Shown here piece after piece: positions 51,269 through 60,853 of a stretch of 64,000 nt of DNA. The notes under the pieces are model-generated. The model did not search any database and had not been told where the DNA came from. It worked only from the letters and a program-made list of their open reading frames with translations. Source of the DNA: Flavobacterium suaedae (GTDB lineage: Bacteria; Bacteroidota; Bacteroidia; Flavobacteriales; Flavobacteriaceae); assembly GCF_014642915.1 (NCBI RefSeq), contig NZ_BMJE01000003.1, positions 372,001 through 436,000 on the forward strand, read 5' to 3'. Position numbers and translations under genes: made by a program. Numbering within the stretch: the first letter of the stretch is position 1; every line of letters starts with the position of its first letter.

Positions 51269-53542
51269 ATGAAAAAAACTATTCTGATTTTGTCCTTACT
51301 GTCACTGGGTACAGCACAGGCACAAAAAAGCAAACCAATGAATAAAAAACAAGAAATAGAACAAAAAGTAGAAGCACTACTTCAAAAAATGACCTTAGAA
51401 GAAAAAGTAGGTCAGATGAATCAATATAACGGGTTTTGGGATGTAACAGGACCTTCGCCAAAAGAAGGTAATGCAGCCTTAAAATATGAGCACCTTCGCA
51501 AAGGGCTTGTAGGTTCTATGCTTACTGTGAGAGGTGTAGATGAAGTCCGCGCCGTGCAAAAAATAGCAGTGGAAGAAACCCGATTAGGTATCCCGCTTAT
51601 TATTGGTTTTGATGTTATTCATGGTTATAAAACACTAAGCCCTATACCGCTGGCCGAAGCTGCCAGCTGGGATATGGAAGCTATAAAAAATTCAGCAAAA
51701 GTAGCCGCATCGGAAGCTGCTGCATCGGGTATTAACTGGACATTTGGTCCTAATGTAGATATATCACGCGATGCTCGTTGGGGGCGTGTTATGGAAGGTG
51801 CAGGAGAAGACCCATTTTTAGGCAGCCAAGTAGCTATTGCAAGAGTTAATGGTTTCCAAGGGGAAGATTTATCCGACCCGTTAACTATTGCTGCGTGTGC
51901 CAAGCACTTTGCAGGTTATGGCTTTGCCGAAGCAGGTTTAGATTATAATACTGTTGATGTAGGTAACGCTACATTATTCAATACTATTTTACCACCGTTT
52001 AAAGCTGCTAATGAGGCAGGTGTACGAACGTATATGAACTCATTTAACATTCTGAACGGTATTCCCGCTACAGGGCACGAGTTCCTGCAACGTGAAATTT
52101 TAAAAGGCAGATGGGGCTTTGACGGTTTTGTAATTACTGACTGGGCATCTATAAGAGAGATGATTCCTCACGGCTTTGCAGAAGACAGAGCCGAAGCTGC
52201 TTTAAAAGCAGTTAAAGCAGGGGCCGATATGGATATGGAATCATACGCTTATGTAAACGAACTGGTGCAACTGGTACAAGACGGTAAAGTTGACGAGGCA
52301 TTACTGGATGATGCTGTACGCCGTATATTACGTGTTAAGTTTGAACTGGGCCTATTTGATGACCCTTACAAGTATTGCGATGAGAAACGCGAGAAAAAGG
52401 TAATAGGCAGTAAAGAAAACAACGAAGCGGTACTGGATATGGCTAAAAAATCTATTGTATTGCTTAAAAACGAAACACAATTACTGCCATTAAAGAAAAA
52501 AGGGCAAAAAATTGCGCTTATCGGTGCTTTGGCAGATGATAAAACAAGTCCGCTGGGAAGCTGGAGAATAGCCTCTGATGATAATACAGCGGTTTCAGTA
52601 CTGGAAGGTATGCAAAAGTACAAAGGCAACGAACTGGTATATGAAAAAGGTGCTGACTTAACCGTAGGCAAAACTACCTTCCTTGATGAATTAGTTTTCA
52701 ATACTACAGACAGAAGCGGTTTTGAAGCAGCTAAAAAAGCAGCCAAAGAAGCTGATGTTGTAGTTATGGTACTGGGTGAACATGGTTTCCAAAGTGGTGA
52801 GGGACGCAGCCGTACCGAACTTGATTTACCGGGACTGCAACAAGAACTTTTAGAAGAAATATATAAAGTAAACCCTAATATTGTTTTAGTATTAAATAAT
52901 GGGCGTCCGTTAGCATTACCTTGGGCTGCCGAAAATATTCCTACCATTGTGGAGGCTTGGCACTTGGGTACACAAACCGGTAATGCAGTAGCACAGGTGC
53001 TGTATGGCGATTATAATCCAAGCGGTAAGCTCCCTATGAGTTTCCCTCGCAGGGTTGGGCAAGCACCTATTTACTACAACCACCACAGTACAGGAAGACC
53101 TACTAACACTGACGATAATGTATTTTGGTCACACTATACTGATGTAGAAAAAACACCTCTATTTGCGTTCGGGCATGGGTTAAGTTATACCACTTTTGAA
53201 TACGGTGCTATAAAACTGGACAAAAAAGAATACCAAAAAGGAGAACCTGTAAAAGTAAGCATAGATGTTACCAACACAGGTAATTATGACGGTAAAGAGG
53301 TTGTACAGCTTTATATAAGAGATATTGCTGCGAGCCTTTCTCGCCCTGTTAAAGAATTAAAAGGATTTGAAATGGTTACACTTAAAAAAGGTGAAACCAA
53401 AACCGTGACTTTCACTTTAACCGATAAAGAACTTGGTTTCTATAACAATGAAGGTGAATATTTAGTAGAACCAGGTACATTTAAAGTATTTGTAGGTACA
53501 AGCTCTGATAACGTACAGGAGTCCGAATTTAAATTGAAATAA
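51269..53542 (+). CDS. bglX: GH3 beta-glucosidase (BglX-like)
   Basis: A 757-residue exported glycosidase (signal peptide ends at about GTAQAQ, residue 18). GH3 N-terminal (about 35-350) and C-terminal (about 390-620) domains and an FN3-like tail (about 670-750, VSIDVTNTGNYDGKEVVQLY) are complete. The nucleophile is Asp291 in GFVITDWAS; the acid/base Glu is expected near GEHGFQSGEGRS. It removes terminal beta-glucosyl (possibly other) residues from oligosaccharides. Here it may trim glucose from glucomannan fragments. Seven bases after the esterase gene, with a terminator following. Confidence 0.9.
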   Translation: MKKTILILSLLSLGTAQAQKSKPMNKKQEIEQKVEALLQKMTLEEKVGQMNQYNGFWDVTGPSPKEGNAALKYEHLRKGLVGSMLTVRGVDEVRAVQKIAVEETRLGIPLIIGFDVIHGYKTLSPIPLAEAASWDMEAIKNSAKVAASEAAASGINWTFGPNVDISRDARWGRVMEGAGEDPFLGSQVAIARVNGFQGEDLSDPLTIAACAKHFAGYGFAEAGLDYNTVDVGNATLFNTILPPFKAANEAGVRTYMNSFNILNGIPATGHEFLQREILKGRWGFDGFVITDWASIREMIPHGFAEDRAEAALKAVKAGADMDMESYAYVNELVQLVQDGKVDEALLDDAVRRILRVKFELGLFDDPYKYCDEKREKKVIGSKENNEAVLDMAKKSIVLLKNETQLLPLKKKGQKIALIGALADDKTSPLGSWRIASDDNTAVSVLEGMQKYKGNELVYEKGADLTVGKTTFLDELVFNTTDRSGFEAAKKAAKEADVVVMVLGEHGFQSGEGRSRTELDLPGLQQELLEEIYKVNPNIVLVLNNGRPLALPWAAENIPTIVEAWHLGTQTGNAVAQVLYGDYNPSGKLPMSFPRRVGQAPIYYNHHSTGRPTNTDDNVFWSHYTDVEKTPLFAFGHGLSYTTFEYGAIKLDKKEYQKGEPVKVSIDVTNTGNYDGKEVVQLYIRDIAASLSRPVKELKGFEMVTLKKGETKTVTFTLTDKELGFYNNEGEYLVEPGTFKVFVGTSSDNVQESEFKLK

Positions 53543-53574
53543 AAACGAATCGCATCTATTCTAGTCTTTAAAAG

Positions 53575-53605
53575 AAAAGAGTGCTGAAATTATCAGCACT
53601 CTTTT
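53575..53605. terminator. Bidirectional terminator after bglX
   Basis: The 13-base stem AAAAGAGTGCTGA / TCAGCACTCTTTT has a five-base loop. It separates bglX from the convergent lipoprotein gene, whose stop codon overlaps its edge. Confidence 0.88.
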
Positions 53606-54021
53606 TATTTGAATTCAACTAGTATTTCAAGTTGTATTTTTGCTTTCTCATCACTATTTTCAGTAATAGTAATTATTTTCTCTTTAAGTGGTATTTTCTT
53701 TTTCAAGAGAACAGTTGCAACTCCATTTTTAGTTTCATATAACAAGTACTCCAATTCCTTACCTGAATTACCTTCTTCCTTTTGCTCATTAATTACCAAC
53801 TGTAAATAATAGATATCATATAACTTAACCGGTAACGACCTATTATTCCTAAGCGTATCACTCTTTTGGGTTTGGTAAAAAGCTTCTCCATCAATTTTAA
53901 AACTTTTAACCTCAATTACAAACGGATTATTCGGAGTTATTAATTGCTTTTTTTGTGAAGCACAGCCAAAGCACAACAACAATATCGGGATATAGATTTT
54001 TAAAAGGTGTATTGATTTCAT
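53605..54021 (-). CDS. Hypothetical lipoprotein
   Basis: A 138-residue lipoprotein (ILLLCFGCASQK) with a beta-rich mature part (PFVIEVKSFKIDGEAFYQT, KIQLEILVEFK) of unknown family. A TATATTTG element (54026-54033) ends four bases before the ATG, which would give an almost leaderless transcript. A T-rich terminator separates it from the AIM24-like gene upstream. Confidence 0.55.
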   Translation of the reverse strand: MKSIHLLKIYIPILLLCFGCASQKKQLITPNNPFVIEVKSFKIDGEAFYQTQKSDTLRNNRSLPVKLYDIYYLQLVINEQKEEGNSGKELEYLLYETKNGVATVLLKKKIPLKEKIITITENSDEKAKIQLEILVEFK

Positions 54022-54025
54022 ATAT

Positions 54026-54033
54026 CAAATATA
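54026..54033 (-). promoter_or_regulatory. -7-like element TATATTTG close to a start codon
   Basis: The minus-strand TATATTTG matches TAnnTTTG but ends only four bases before the ATG at 54021. Confidence 0.35.
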
Positions 54034-54057
54034 CAAGTATAGCGCTTATAAAAAAGA

Positions 54058-54079
54058 AAAAGACCCGATTAGGTCTTTT
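54058..54079 (-). terminator. Terminator of the AIM24-like gene
   Basis: The stem AAAAGACC / GGTCTTTT has a six-base loop and a minus-strand T run (TTTTTCTTTTT), 23 bases past the AIM24-like stop. Confidence 0.78.
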
Positions 54080-54102
54080 CTGTTACTATATCTAAAGTCT
54101 TT

Positions 54103-54903
54103 TTAAAAACGGTTATCTCCATCAAGCAGCCTACCTATTCCGCCAAGCACACTTCCTTCTCCTTTGTCTTTACCGCCACCTTGCGGAGCAGCAGCAAATA
54201 CCCTGCTGGCAAGTCGGCTAAATGGTAACGATTGTATGTAAACTACCCCCGGTCCTCTTAGTGTGGCATAGAATAATCCCTCGCCTCCAAATAGTGAGTT
54301 TCTTATACCACCTATAAACTCTATATCATAATTTACATCTTTAGTAAAACCTACAATACAACCTGTATCTACTTTAAGCACCTCTCCTGCTGCTAATTCC
54401 CGGCGCGCCAATGTACCCCCTGCGTGTACAAATGCCATTCCGTCGCCCTCCAGTTTTTGCATAATAAACCCTTCGCCTCCGAAGAACCCGCGCCCAAGTT
54501 TTCTGGAAAACTCAATTCCTACCGAAACGCCTTTGGCTGCACATAAAAAGGCATCTTTTTGGCAGATAAAACGTCCGCCGTAATTGGTTAAATCTATAGG
54601 TACTATTTTACCCGGATATGGTGATGCAAAACTAACTTTACGTTTACCGTGAAATTGGTTTAAATACGCTGTCATAAACAGGCTTTCACCTGTTAACAAC
54701 CTTTTACCGGCAGAGAATAGTTTACCCATTACCCCTTGGTTTTGGTTCGAGCCATCTCCAAATATTGTTTCCATTTTAATACCATCATCCATCATCATAA
54801 AGCTGCCTGCTTCAGCTACTACAGCCTCCTGCGGGTCAAGCTCTATTTCTACGTACTGCATTTCTTCGCCAAATATCTCGTAATCTATTTCGTGTGATGT
54901 CAT
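54103..54903 (-). CDS. AIM24 / TIGR00266 family protein
   Basis: A 266-residue soluble protein of the AIM24/TIGR00266 family, whose members form a beta-helical trimer of unknown function. Typical blocks are [60 protein letters not shown] and [20 protein letters not shown]. The Gly-rich tail ([20 protein letters not shown]) is common in Bacteroidota members. Followed by a terminator. Confidence 0.88.
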   Translation of the reverse strand: MTSHEIDYEIFGEEMQYVEIELDPQEAVVAEAGSFMMMDDGIKMETIFGDGSNQNQGVMGKLFSAGKRLLTGESLFMTAYLNQFHGKRKVSFASPYPGKIVPIDLTNYGGRFICQKDAFLCAAKGVSVGIEFSRKLGRGFFGGEGFIMQKLEGDGMAFVHAGGTLARRELAAGEVLKVDTGCIVGFTKDVNYDIEFIGGIRNSLFGGEGLFYATLRGPGVVYIQSLPFSRLASRVFAAAPQGGGKDKGEGSVLGGIGRLLDGDNRF

Positions 54904-54975
54904 AATATAATATTGATTTTTGATTGATACTTTATTAGTTGTAAACTCTTGTATTTTGTTACACTTACAGTAAAA

Positions 54976-55971
54976 TTAAGATAATTTATAAAGCAATACC
55001 ATATTCAATACATACAATAAAAATATAGCCAGTGTATCCCATGCTAAAAATACTCTCTTGCTGCGTCCCGGAGCTATAAAACCAATTATGGCTACAGCAG
55101 TCATTACCACTACTGCAAAGACCGAAATCAAATTAGCATCGGAAGCATCTTTTAATAACAAGCCTTTTGTGTAAAATATATCGCCAAAGAATAATATAAA
55201 TACGTTAAAAATATTACTCCCCAGTAAATTACCCACCGCCATATCAGCAGAGCCTGTACGGATCGCTATCATTGAAATTGCTATTTCGGGTAATGAGGTT
55301 GAGGTGGCTAAAAACAATGTTCCCACAAATGATTCCCCTAAACCTGTTTGCGCTGCAATATTATCGGCGAAATATGGTATTACTAATGCTACCGCTATTA
55401 TAATCAATGCGAAAAAGCCATATTTTAACCCTACACCCCGAAGTGTTAATTCAGGTGATTGTTCTATAGCTGTAGCTTCCTCTTGTACAGGGTTTATTTT
55501 TTGATAATTGTATATAGAACGCACTGAAAGTAAATATATAACCCCAAAAGAAAGGCTAATAAGCCCCATAGAAGGTGATATTATAATATCATCTAGGAAT
55601 AAGCCCAAACCTACCAAAACAATTAAAATAACCCCAAAAGAGGCTGCCAGTATGTGACTTTGCGATACCTGACTGAAAAGTGGTTTGTTTTTGGGTGTAA
55701 ATACATCCATTAAAGACAGTATACCAAGATTGAAGGCGCAACTACCTACAATGTTACCCACAGCTAAATCGGCAGAACCTACTATTGACACCGAACTTAT
55801 ACCTACCATTAACTCGGGCAGTGAAGTTACCGTTGACATTAATATGAAACCTATCCAGGCTTTGCCCATACCGGTAAGTTCGGCTAAAAGGTCACCGTAA
55901 TAGGATAACTTTTTACCTGCAAAAAATATAATGGCTGCACATACTACAAACCCGAGAATGTCGATATACAT
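54976..55971 (-). CDS. Calcium/sodium antiporter (CaCA family)
   Basis: A 331-residue inner-membrane exchanger with about ten helices in two inverted halves. The two alpha-repeats are GSADLAVGNIVGSCAFNLGI (about 65-85) and GSADMAVGNLLGSNIFNVFI (about 235-255), and TSLPEL / TSLPEIAIS precede them. These residues bind the exchanged cations. A loop with QEEATAIEQSPE separates the halves. The gap to the AIM24-like gene is 72 bases. It may be co-transcribed with it, but no direct evidence is visible. Confidence 0.9.
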   Translation of the reverse strand: MYIDILGFVVCAAIIFFAGKKLSYYGDLLAELTGMGKAWIGFILMSTVTSLPELMVGISSVSIVGSADLAVGNIVGSCAFNLGILSLMDVFTPKNKPLFSQVSQSHILAASFGVILIVLVGLGLFLDDIIISPSMGLISLSFGVIYLLSVRSIYNYQKINPVQEEATAIEQSPELTLRGVGLKYGFFALIIIAVALVIPYFADNIAAQTGLGESFVGTLFLATSTSLPEIAISMIAIRTGSADMAVGNLLGSNIFNVFILFFGDIFYTKGLLLKDASDANLISVFAVVVMTAVAIIGFIAPGRSKRVFLAWDTLAIFLLYVLNMVLLYKLS

Positions 55972-56050
55972 ATTAAATTATTGATTACTGATTATAGCCT
56001 GAAAAACGGCTCGGGTAAATTTACAGAAAAACTGTATGCTCTTAAAATAA

Positions 56051-56073
56051 AAAAAGGAGCTAAAGCCCCTTTT
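56051..56073 (-). terminator. Terminator of the DUF6263 gene
   Basis: AAAAGGAGC TAAA GCCCCTTTT pairs with one mismatch in DNA, but on the minus-strand transcript this becomes a G-U pair. A T run follows. This orients it for the minus-strand DUF6263 gene. Confidence 0.7.
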
Positions 56074-56100
56074 GAATTGTATTATATAACCTGAACTATT

Positions 56101-56919
56101 TTACTTAATAGTTACTTGCTGCCTAGATATACTGTTATTTACTACTTCAATAGTAAACATATCCTGTTTCATTTGCATTGAAAGGGTTATGTTACTTGTT
56201 ACCTCAACCGGAAAATTATTTTTAATATCATATACAAAGGTCCCTGTTCCTGAGCCTGAGCCATCTGCTATTCCCTCCGTAGAATCCATTTGCATTTCTA
56301 CATCATACAATACATCAAAATAAGCTTTTCCGTTTTCTATTTTCACCAATTTGTAGGTTATATCATTATCCATTTTTAAGTGCTGTCCTGCACCCATAGG
56401 AATCTCCAGAGGCATATTCTGTGTAAATGATTCCCCCACTTTAACTTCCCTATTTGGGATAAACAATTGTTTTTGCATTGTTTGCATTGTAGAAAGAAAT
56501 GTATTTTTTAACAATGGTTCCATATCAGGAGCATCTATAGATTCAAAAGTAGGTGTTTTACCTTCTTCAACAGTTCCATATACTACCAGTTCTTCAGGAA
56601 TCAAACCGGAAGCAGTCATATCTTTACCTAAATGCACTTTTATTGACATAGGCATTTTTCCTGACTCTTTTTTACCTATTTGTATTGTATAGTTACTTGT
56701 AGAAATATTCTTCTGAATTGTAGGGTTTTCAACACCGCTTGATTCCAAATACTCCAACATATCTTTCGAACCACCATAGGTCATTGCAACACTATCCGTT
56801 TGTGTTAAAACCTGTTCATAAACAGTGTTTTCTTTATATTTCATATCAAGTTTTACTGACTTTTGCGCATAAAAGTTAAAACCTGATATTAGCATGCATG
56901 CTAAAAGTAATTTTTTCAT
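56101..56919 (-). CDS. DUF6263 family secreted protein
   Basis: A 272-residue exported protein (signal peptide ends at about NFYAQ, residue 19). The mature part is beta-rich (KYKENTVYEQVLTQTDSVAM, PMSIKVHLGKDMTASGLIPE, ITYKLVKIENGKAYFDVLYD), like the DUF6263 family of unknown function. A -7 element TATATTTG is at 56943-56950 and a terminator follows, so it stands alone. Confidence 0.7.
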   Translation of the reverse strand: MKKLLLACMLISGFNFYAQKSVKLDMKYKENTVYEQVLTQTDSVAMTYGGSKDMLEYLESSGVENPTIQKNISTSNYTIQIGKKESGKMPMSIKVHLGKDMTASGLIPEELVVYGTVEEGKTPTFESIDAPDMEPLLKNTFLSTMQTMQKQLFIPNREVKVGESFTQNMPLEIPMGAGQHLKMDNDITYKLVKIENGKAYFDVLYDVEMQMDSTEGIADGSGSGTGTFVYDIKNNFPVEVTSNITLSMQMKQDMFTIEVVNNSISRQQVTIK

Positions 56920-56942
56920 TTTTTTGATGTTTTAATAAGCTC

Positions 56943-56950
56943 CAAATATA
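56943..56950 (-). promoter_or_regulatory. -7 promoter element TATATTTG
   Basis: The minus-strand TATATTTG matches TAnnTTTG, 23 bases upstream of the DUF6263 gene start. Confidence 0.45.
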
Positions 56951-56977
56951 ACTTTTAAAATAGTTTAAAAAATAAAA

Positions 56978-56997
56978 AAAGGAGCTTTCGCTCCTTT
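56978..56997 (-). terminator. Terminator of the mannan operon
   Basis: The stem AAAGGAGC / GCTCCTTT with a four-base loop and a minus-strand T run lies 27 bases past the GH5 stop. It ends the long mannan transcript that enters from beyond 64000. Confidence 0.85.
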
Positions 56998-57024
56998 CTT
57001 GTTTCTCTCTTCTTACTCTACTCT

Positions 57025-58362
57025 CTAATTTTCAAGTTTGTCGTTATATTCTTTAATCAAAGCTAATGTCGATTTATCTGTAGCAAACACTGAATTTAAT
57101 CCTTGTGGTTCTTGTGGTGGGTCGGTAGTATAATCTTCTCCCTCATTCCACTTACCATCGCTAGGGTCATTTTTACCTGTACCGCCAAAGCCCCAAAAGT
57201 TAACCGCAGCAAATGGCTCATTGTTTTTGTTACTTTGCTCCAATCTTTCAAAAACAGCTTTATAAAAAGCATCTCTGTCTGCTGTAGATGATGCTTTATC
57301 TAAGCTCTCCCCTTCTCTTGGCAGTCCAAACTCTTCTAATACTATTGGTTTGTTTAATTTTTCGGCTAATGCAATATGTTCGTCTATATAAGCAATGGCT
57401 TTTTCTATAGATTTCGGCAGTGTTTCTTCTGCATTAGCATGGTCATACCAACTCCAGTTTTTAGGCCATGTATGCATTGTTAAATGATCTATTTTAGGAT
57501 TATCATGCGTACGCTCAAAAATAGCTATATCATCAGCCGAACCTGCTTTTCCTTCACTACCTGTTGAAATAAGGTGGTAGCTGTCTAAACTGTCTATTAA
57601 AGCAACTACATCAGTAAGCCATTTGGTAAACTTCTCTTCATTATCAGCAGTAAACACACGTGGTTCATTCGCTACCTGCCAAGCCATAATGGTATTATCT
57701 TCAGTATACTTTACATCATTATATGCATTAGTACGGCTTAATATAAATTTAATATGATTATTAAATGCTTCCATACAAGGCTCACAACTATGGAATTGCT
57801 TTGTATACTCCATAAACTGTGGCCATGTATTTGGCGGAATGTTCGGGTTAGGCAGTTTGCCCTTACCATTCCACTCAAGGTACTGTGCCATACCGCCACT
57901 CCATTCCCAGTTATTGGTAAGGTATAAAACAGCGTGCATATCTCTTTTACGCATTTCATTAAGTAAGTAATCTAACCCGTCAAGCAAGTTGTCATCATAC
58001 TCGCCTTGCTTTGGTTGTAAAGCAGGTGTTACAGTATAATCTTGTTCACCTGATTCTGCCCCTACCATTATTCTCAGGTTGTCAATACCATTGGCTTTCA
58101 TTATATCCAGTTCTTCTGCTAAACGCTCACGGTTTCCACCTTCTTTAGCACCTAACAGTGACCCATACCAATAGTTAGTACCTACATAACGGTAAGGTTT
58201 ATCGCCTTTATAAAATTCTGTTCCTTTTACAGTGATTCTTTCTATAGCAACAGTGTCTTGCTGAGTTTCTTCAGACGTAGCTTCTTCTTTTGTTTTTTTA
58301 TCGCCACAAGAAACAAGCATTTGAAATGCTGCCAGACATATAAATAGTTTATTAGTCTTCAT
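57025..58362 (-). CDS. GH5 beta-mannanase (subfamily 7-like) lipoprotein
   Basis: A 445-residue lipoprotein (FQMLVSCGDK) with a full GH5 domain. The acid/base is Glu233 in WQVANEPRV and the nucleophile Glu344 in VLEEFGLPREG. GTNYWYGSLLGAK near residue 60 and the mannanase-type order (AVNFWGFGG) suggest GH5_7 beta-mannanase. It cuts internal beta-1,4-mannosidic bonds at the cell surface. Last gene of the operon, 30 bases after the GH26 gene, and followed by a terminator. Confidence 0.85.
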   Translation of the reverse strand: MKTNKLFICLAAFQMLVSCGDKKTKEEATSEETQQDTVAIERITVKGTEFYKGDKPYRYVGTNYWYGSLLGAKEGGNRERLAEELDIMKANGIDNLRIMVGAESGEQDYTVTPALQPKQGEYDDNLLDGLDYLLNEMRKRDMHAVLYLTNNWEWSGGMAQYLEWNGKGKLPNPNIPPNTWPQFMEYTKQFHSCEPCMEAFNNHIKFILSRTNAYNDVKYTEDNTIMAWQVANEPRVFTADNEEKFTKWLTDVVALIDSLDSYHLISTGSEGKAGSADDIAIFERTHDNPKIDHLTMHTWPKNWSWYDHANAEETLPKSIEKAIAYIDEHIALAEKLNKPIVLEEFGLPREGESLDKASSTADRDAFYKAVFERLEQSNKNNEPFAAVNFWGFGGTGKNDPSDGKWNEGEDYTTDPPQEPQGLNSVFATDKSTLALIKEYNDKLEN

Positions 58363-58392
58363 GATTGGTTATAGTTTGTTTCGTATCTTTTT

Positions 58393-59658
58393 TTATTTTG
58401 AAATAGTGTACATATCAGGAATATCATTTTGCAGCACTGTTTCTTCTCTTTGAGTAAAGTCTACAAAATCCTGAGTGTTAGATTGCCCTGCTGGTGGCAC
58501 ATAGTAACCTCCCCCGCCATTAGACCAAAACATTACAAATGCAAGCTCTACATTATTATTAGTCATGGCATTGTATATATTGGTATTAAAGAAGCCACTT
58601 ATAGGACTGTTATCTGCAGTTACTCTGTAGCCCGTTTCGCTAAGTGCTGCTACTTTAACTTTTCCTATCGCTAAATCAGAAACCATTTTTAATTTATCAT
58701 TAGCAGTACTTACCCCTGAAGCACTACTACCGTCAAAATCGCCATAATTATCCATACTTAAAACATCAATATAATCATCCCCAGGATAACGTTGCAGGTA
58801 AGCTGTAGCGGTAGTATAAGACTTGTCCGGCGAATAGGCGTAAATAACGTTATGTACATTTTTAGTGTCTCGCAAGTATTCTACAGTAAACTGCCACGCT
58901 TCTTTATATTGTTCCGGTGTACAGTAAGCACTACCCCACCAAAACCAGTTACCGTCAAACTCATGGAAAGGGCGGAATATAACCGGAACCAATTCATTAT
59001 TAGCTCCTTTAATATTACTTAATACTTCGGCTACTTTATCCAGTTTTTCTTTGTAATAATCGTGATTTTCACCTCCCGGTAATATGCTTGGGAAAGCATT
59101 GAATTTTTGGAAATCAGTCATTTCAGATGTGTAGAAATGTTCTCCTTCATACGGCTCTCTAAAATGCCAGGCTAAAACATTTACCATTCCTTTATTGTAT
59201 GCTTCTTCAACATCATCAGTAATTAAAATTTCCTGCTGATAAAACCAGTTAGACGGTTCTTCCGTATTCTGGTCATCGGTTATAAACATAAAGTCCGAAC
59301 CCAATAAAGCGGGGTCGTAACCTGTTGCTTTTTTAATATCAGAATCACCTCCTGCATCATTATAAAAAGCATTAAAAGCATCCTGTTGTCCTACTAAAAA
59401 CTTTTCTTTTTGCAGTTTTTTCAGATTATAGAATAATGCTACTGTTTCTTCTGTAGCGTTAGGGTCTACCATATAACTCCTAACGTTTTCAGGTGTTACT
59501 ATATCAGGGCTTACTACTACTCCGCCATCATCATCTGTAATAGTTCCTCCGTCATCATTACTTCCTCCTCCATTATCCGATGATGAACAACTCATCATTG
59601 TAGCTACTATAGCTATAACAGCTATTTTTAAAAACTTCATTTTCATAATCGTCATCAA
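58393..59658 (-). CDS. GH26 endo-beta-1,4-mannanase lipoprotein
   Basis: A 421-residue lipoprotein (VATMMSCSSS) with an Asp/Gly-rich linker at residues 28-48. The acid/base Glu233 in FRPFHEFDGNWFWWG and the nucleophile Glu341 in ALSETGYR are those of GH26, and QDAFNAFYND is near the N-terminus. In the related Bacteroides system a GH26 mannanase releases mannobiose from mannan. The start could be the third or fifth Met-like codon (MKMKFLKIAV). 22 bases after the epimerase gene. Confidence 0.88.
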   Translation of the reverse strand: MMTIMKMKFLKIAVIAIVATMMSCSSSDNGGGSNDDGGTITDDDGGVVVSPDIVTPENVRSYMVDPNATEETVALFYNLKKLQKEKFLVGQQDAFNAFYNDAGGDSDIKKATGYDPALLGSDFMFITDDQNTEEPSNWFYQQEILITDDVEEAYNKGMVNVLAWHFREPYEGEHFYTSEMTDFQKFNAFPSILPGGENHDYYKEKLDKVAEVLSNIKGANNELVPVIFRPFHEFDGNWFWWGSAYCTPEQYKEAWQFTVEYLRDTKNVHNVIYAYSPDKSYTTATAYLQRYPGDDYIDVLSMDNYGDFDGSSASGVSTANDKLKMVSDLAIGKVKVAALSETGYRVTADNSPISGFFNTNIYNAMTNNNVELAFVMFWSNGGGGYYVPPAGQSNTQDFVDFTQREETVLQNDIPDMYTISK

Positions 59659-59680
59659 CTTTTAATTATACAACACTTTT

Positions 59681-60853
59681 TTAGAGGCGTTGTAATAACT
59701 CTATACATGCACGGGAATTATGATAAGGACATTTCCAGAATCCTGCTTTGTCTTTCTCAATTTCAGAGTAATCTTTGTTTACGCCCCATATCCATTCTCC
59801 ATTATCTTTATCAAGAATATAGTTTTGTATAAACTCCCAGTTTTTCTGTGCTTTTTGCAGATAGGCATTATCTCCTGTTAATTGCCAGGCATTTACCATA
59901 CCTATTAAAAACTCTGATTGCGGCCACCAGTGTTTTTCAGCAATCATGTGGTTGTTTGCTATTTCTAACTCATACCAAAGCCCGCCATCTGTATCAAAGC
60001 CTTCCTCTGCTCCTTTGGTTAAGCTAATAGCATGTTTTTTATACTTTTCTATAAGTACTTCATCATGTATTGTCTCGGCACACCACAATAAAAGCCAGGC
60101 AGCTTCAATATCATGCCCATAGGAAATAACATCTTCTTTCTCTACCCAATCTTCACTAAAAAACAGTCTTAAATGTCCCGTTTCGGTATTTATAAAATGC
60201 TCATCAATGGTAGTTAAAAGCCTAAGAATACTTTGCTTTAAACCTTCATCTTTCCATACTTTATAAAGGTTAGCATACCCCTCTACGATATGCAAGTGGG
60301 TGTTCATGGTTTTCTTTTCGTTAGCATCTTTATCACTCAGTCTTAAATCCTCAATAGGCTGCCAGTCACGGGTAAAGGCTTCAAAATAACCTTTATACTC
60401 AGGGTCATAACTATGCTCTTCTATTACCTTATATAGCTCTTTTGCTAACTCTAAAGCTTCTTCGCTTTTGGTAATTGCATAGTATTCCGCTAAGCCATAT
60501 ATAACAAATGCTATAGCATAAATTTGGTTCTTAGTATCTTTAGGAGTACCATCATGATTAAGACTCCAAAAGATGCCTCCATACTCTTCATCATAAAAGA
60601 ATTTCCTGATGTAATTGTATGCTCTTTCGGCAATTGCAAAATGTTTTGGATTTTTGGTAAACGGGTATGAAGCAGAAAATGCCCACAATATGCGGGCATT
60701 TAATACTGAACCTTTATCTGCTGAATAATCTTTATTGTCATTATAATCGATAGCGCCTATAAAACCGCCGTTTTTTAAATCAATGGTATTGACACTCCAA
60801 TAATCTAAAATAGATAGCAGCTCACTGTGCATGTCCGATTTTAATCCGACCAT
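59681..60853 (-). CDS. AGE-family epimerase (cellobiose/mannobiose 2-epimerase)
   Basis: A 390-residue cytoplasmic (alpha/alpha)6-barrel enzyme of the AGE family. It has the N-terminal LLSILDYWSVNTIDLKNGGF and the central HLHIVEGYANLYKVW. The later stretch ISYGHDIEAAWLLLWCAE holds the catalytic His pair with EKHWWPQSEF and WKCPYHNSRACIELL. It converts the reducing-end mannose of mannobiose to glucose, making the mannosylglucose substrate of the GH130 enzyme. Its ATG overlaps the GH130 stop (TAATG), indicating coupled translation. The true start may be the ATG eight codons later. Confidence 0.9.
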   Translation of the reverse strand: MVGLKSDMHSELLSILDYWSVNTIDLKNGGFIGAIDYNDNKDYSADKGSVLNARILWAFSASYPFTKNPKHFAIAERAYNYIRKFFYDEEYGGIFWSLNHDGTPKDTKNQIYAIAFVIYGLAEYYAITKSEEALELAKELYKVIEEHSYDPEYKGYFEAFTRDWQPIEDLRLSDKDANEKKTMNTHLHIVEGYANLYKVWKDEGLKQSILRLLTTIDEHFINTETGHLRLFFSEDWVEKEDVISYGHDIEAAWLLLWCAETIHDEVLIEKYKKHAISLTKGAEEGFDTDGGLWYELEIANNHMIAEKHWWPQSEFLIGMVNAWQLTGDNAYLQKAQKNWEFIQNYILDKDNGEWIWGVNKDYSEIEKDKAGFWKCPYHNSRACIELLQRL

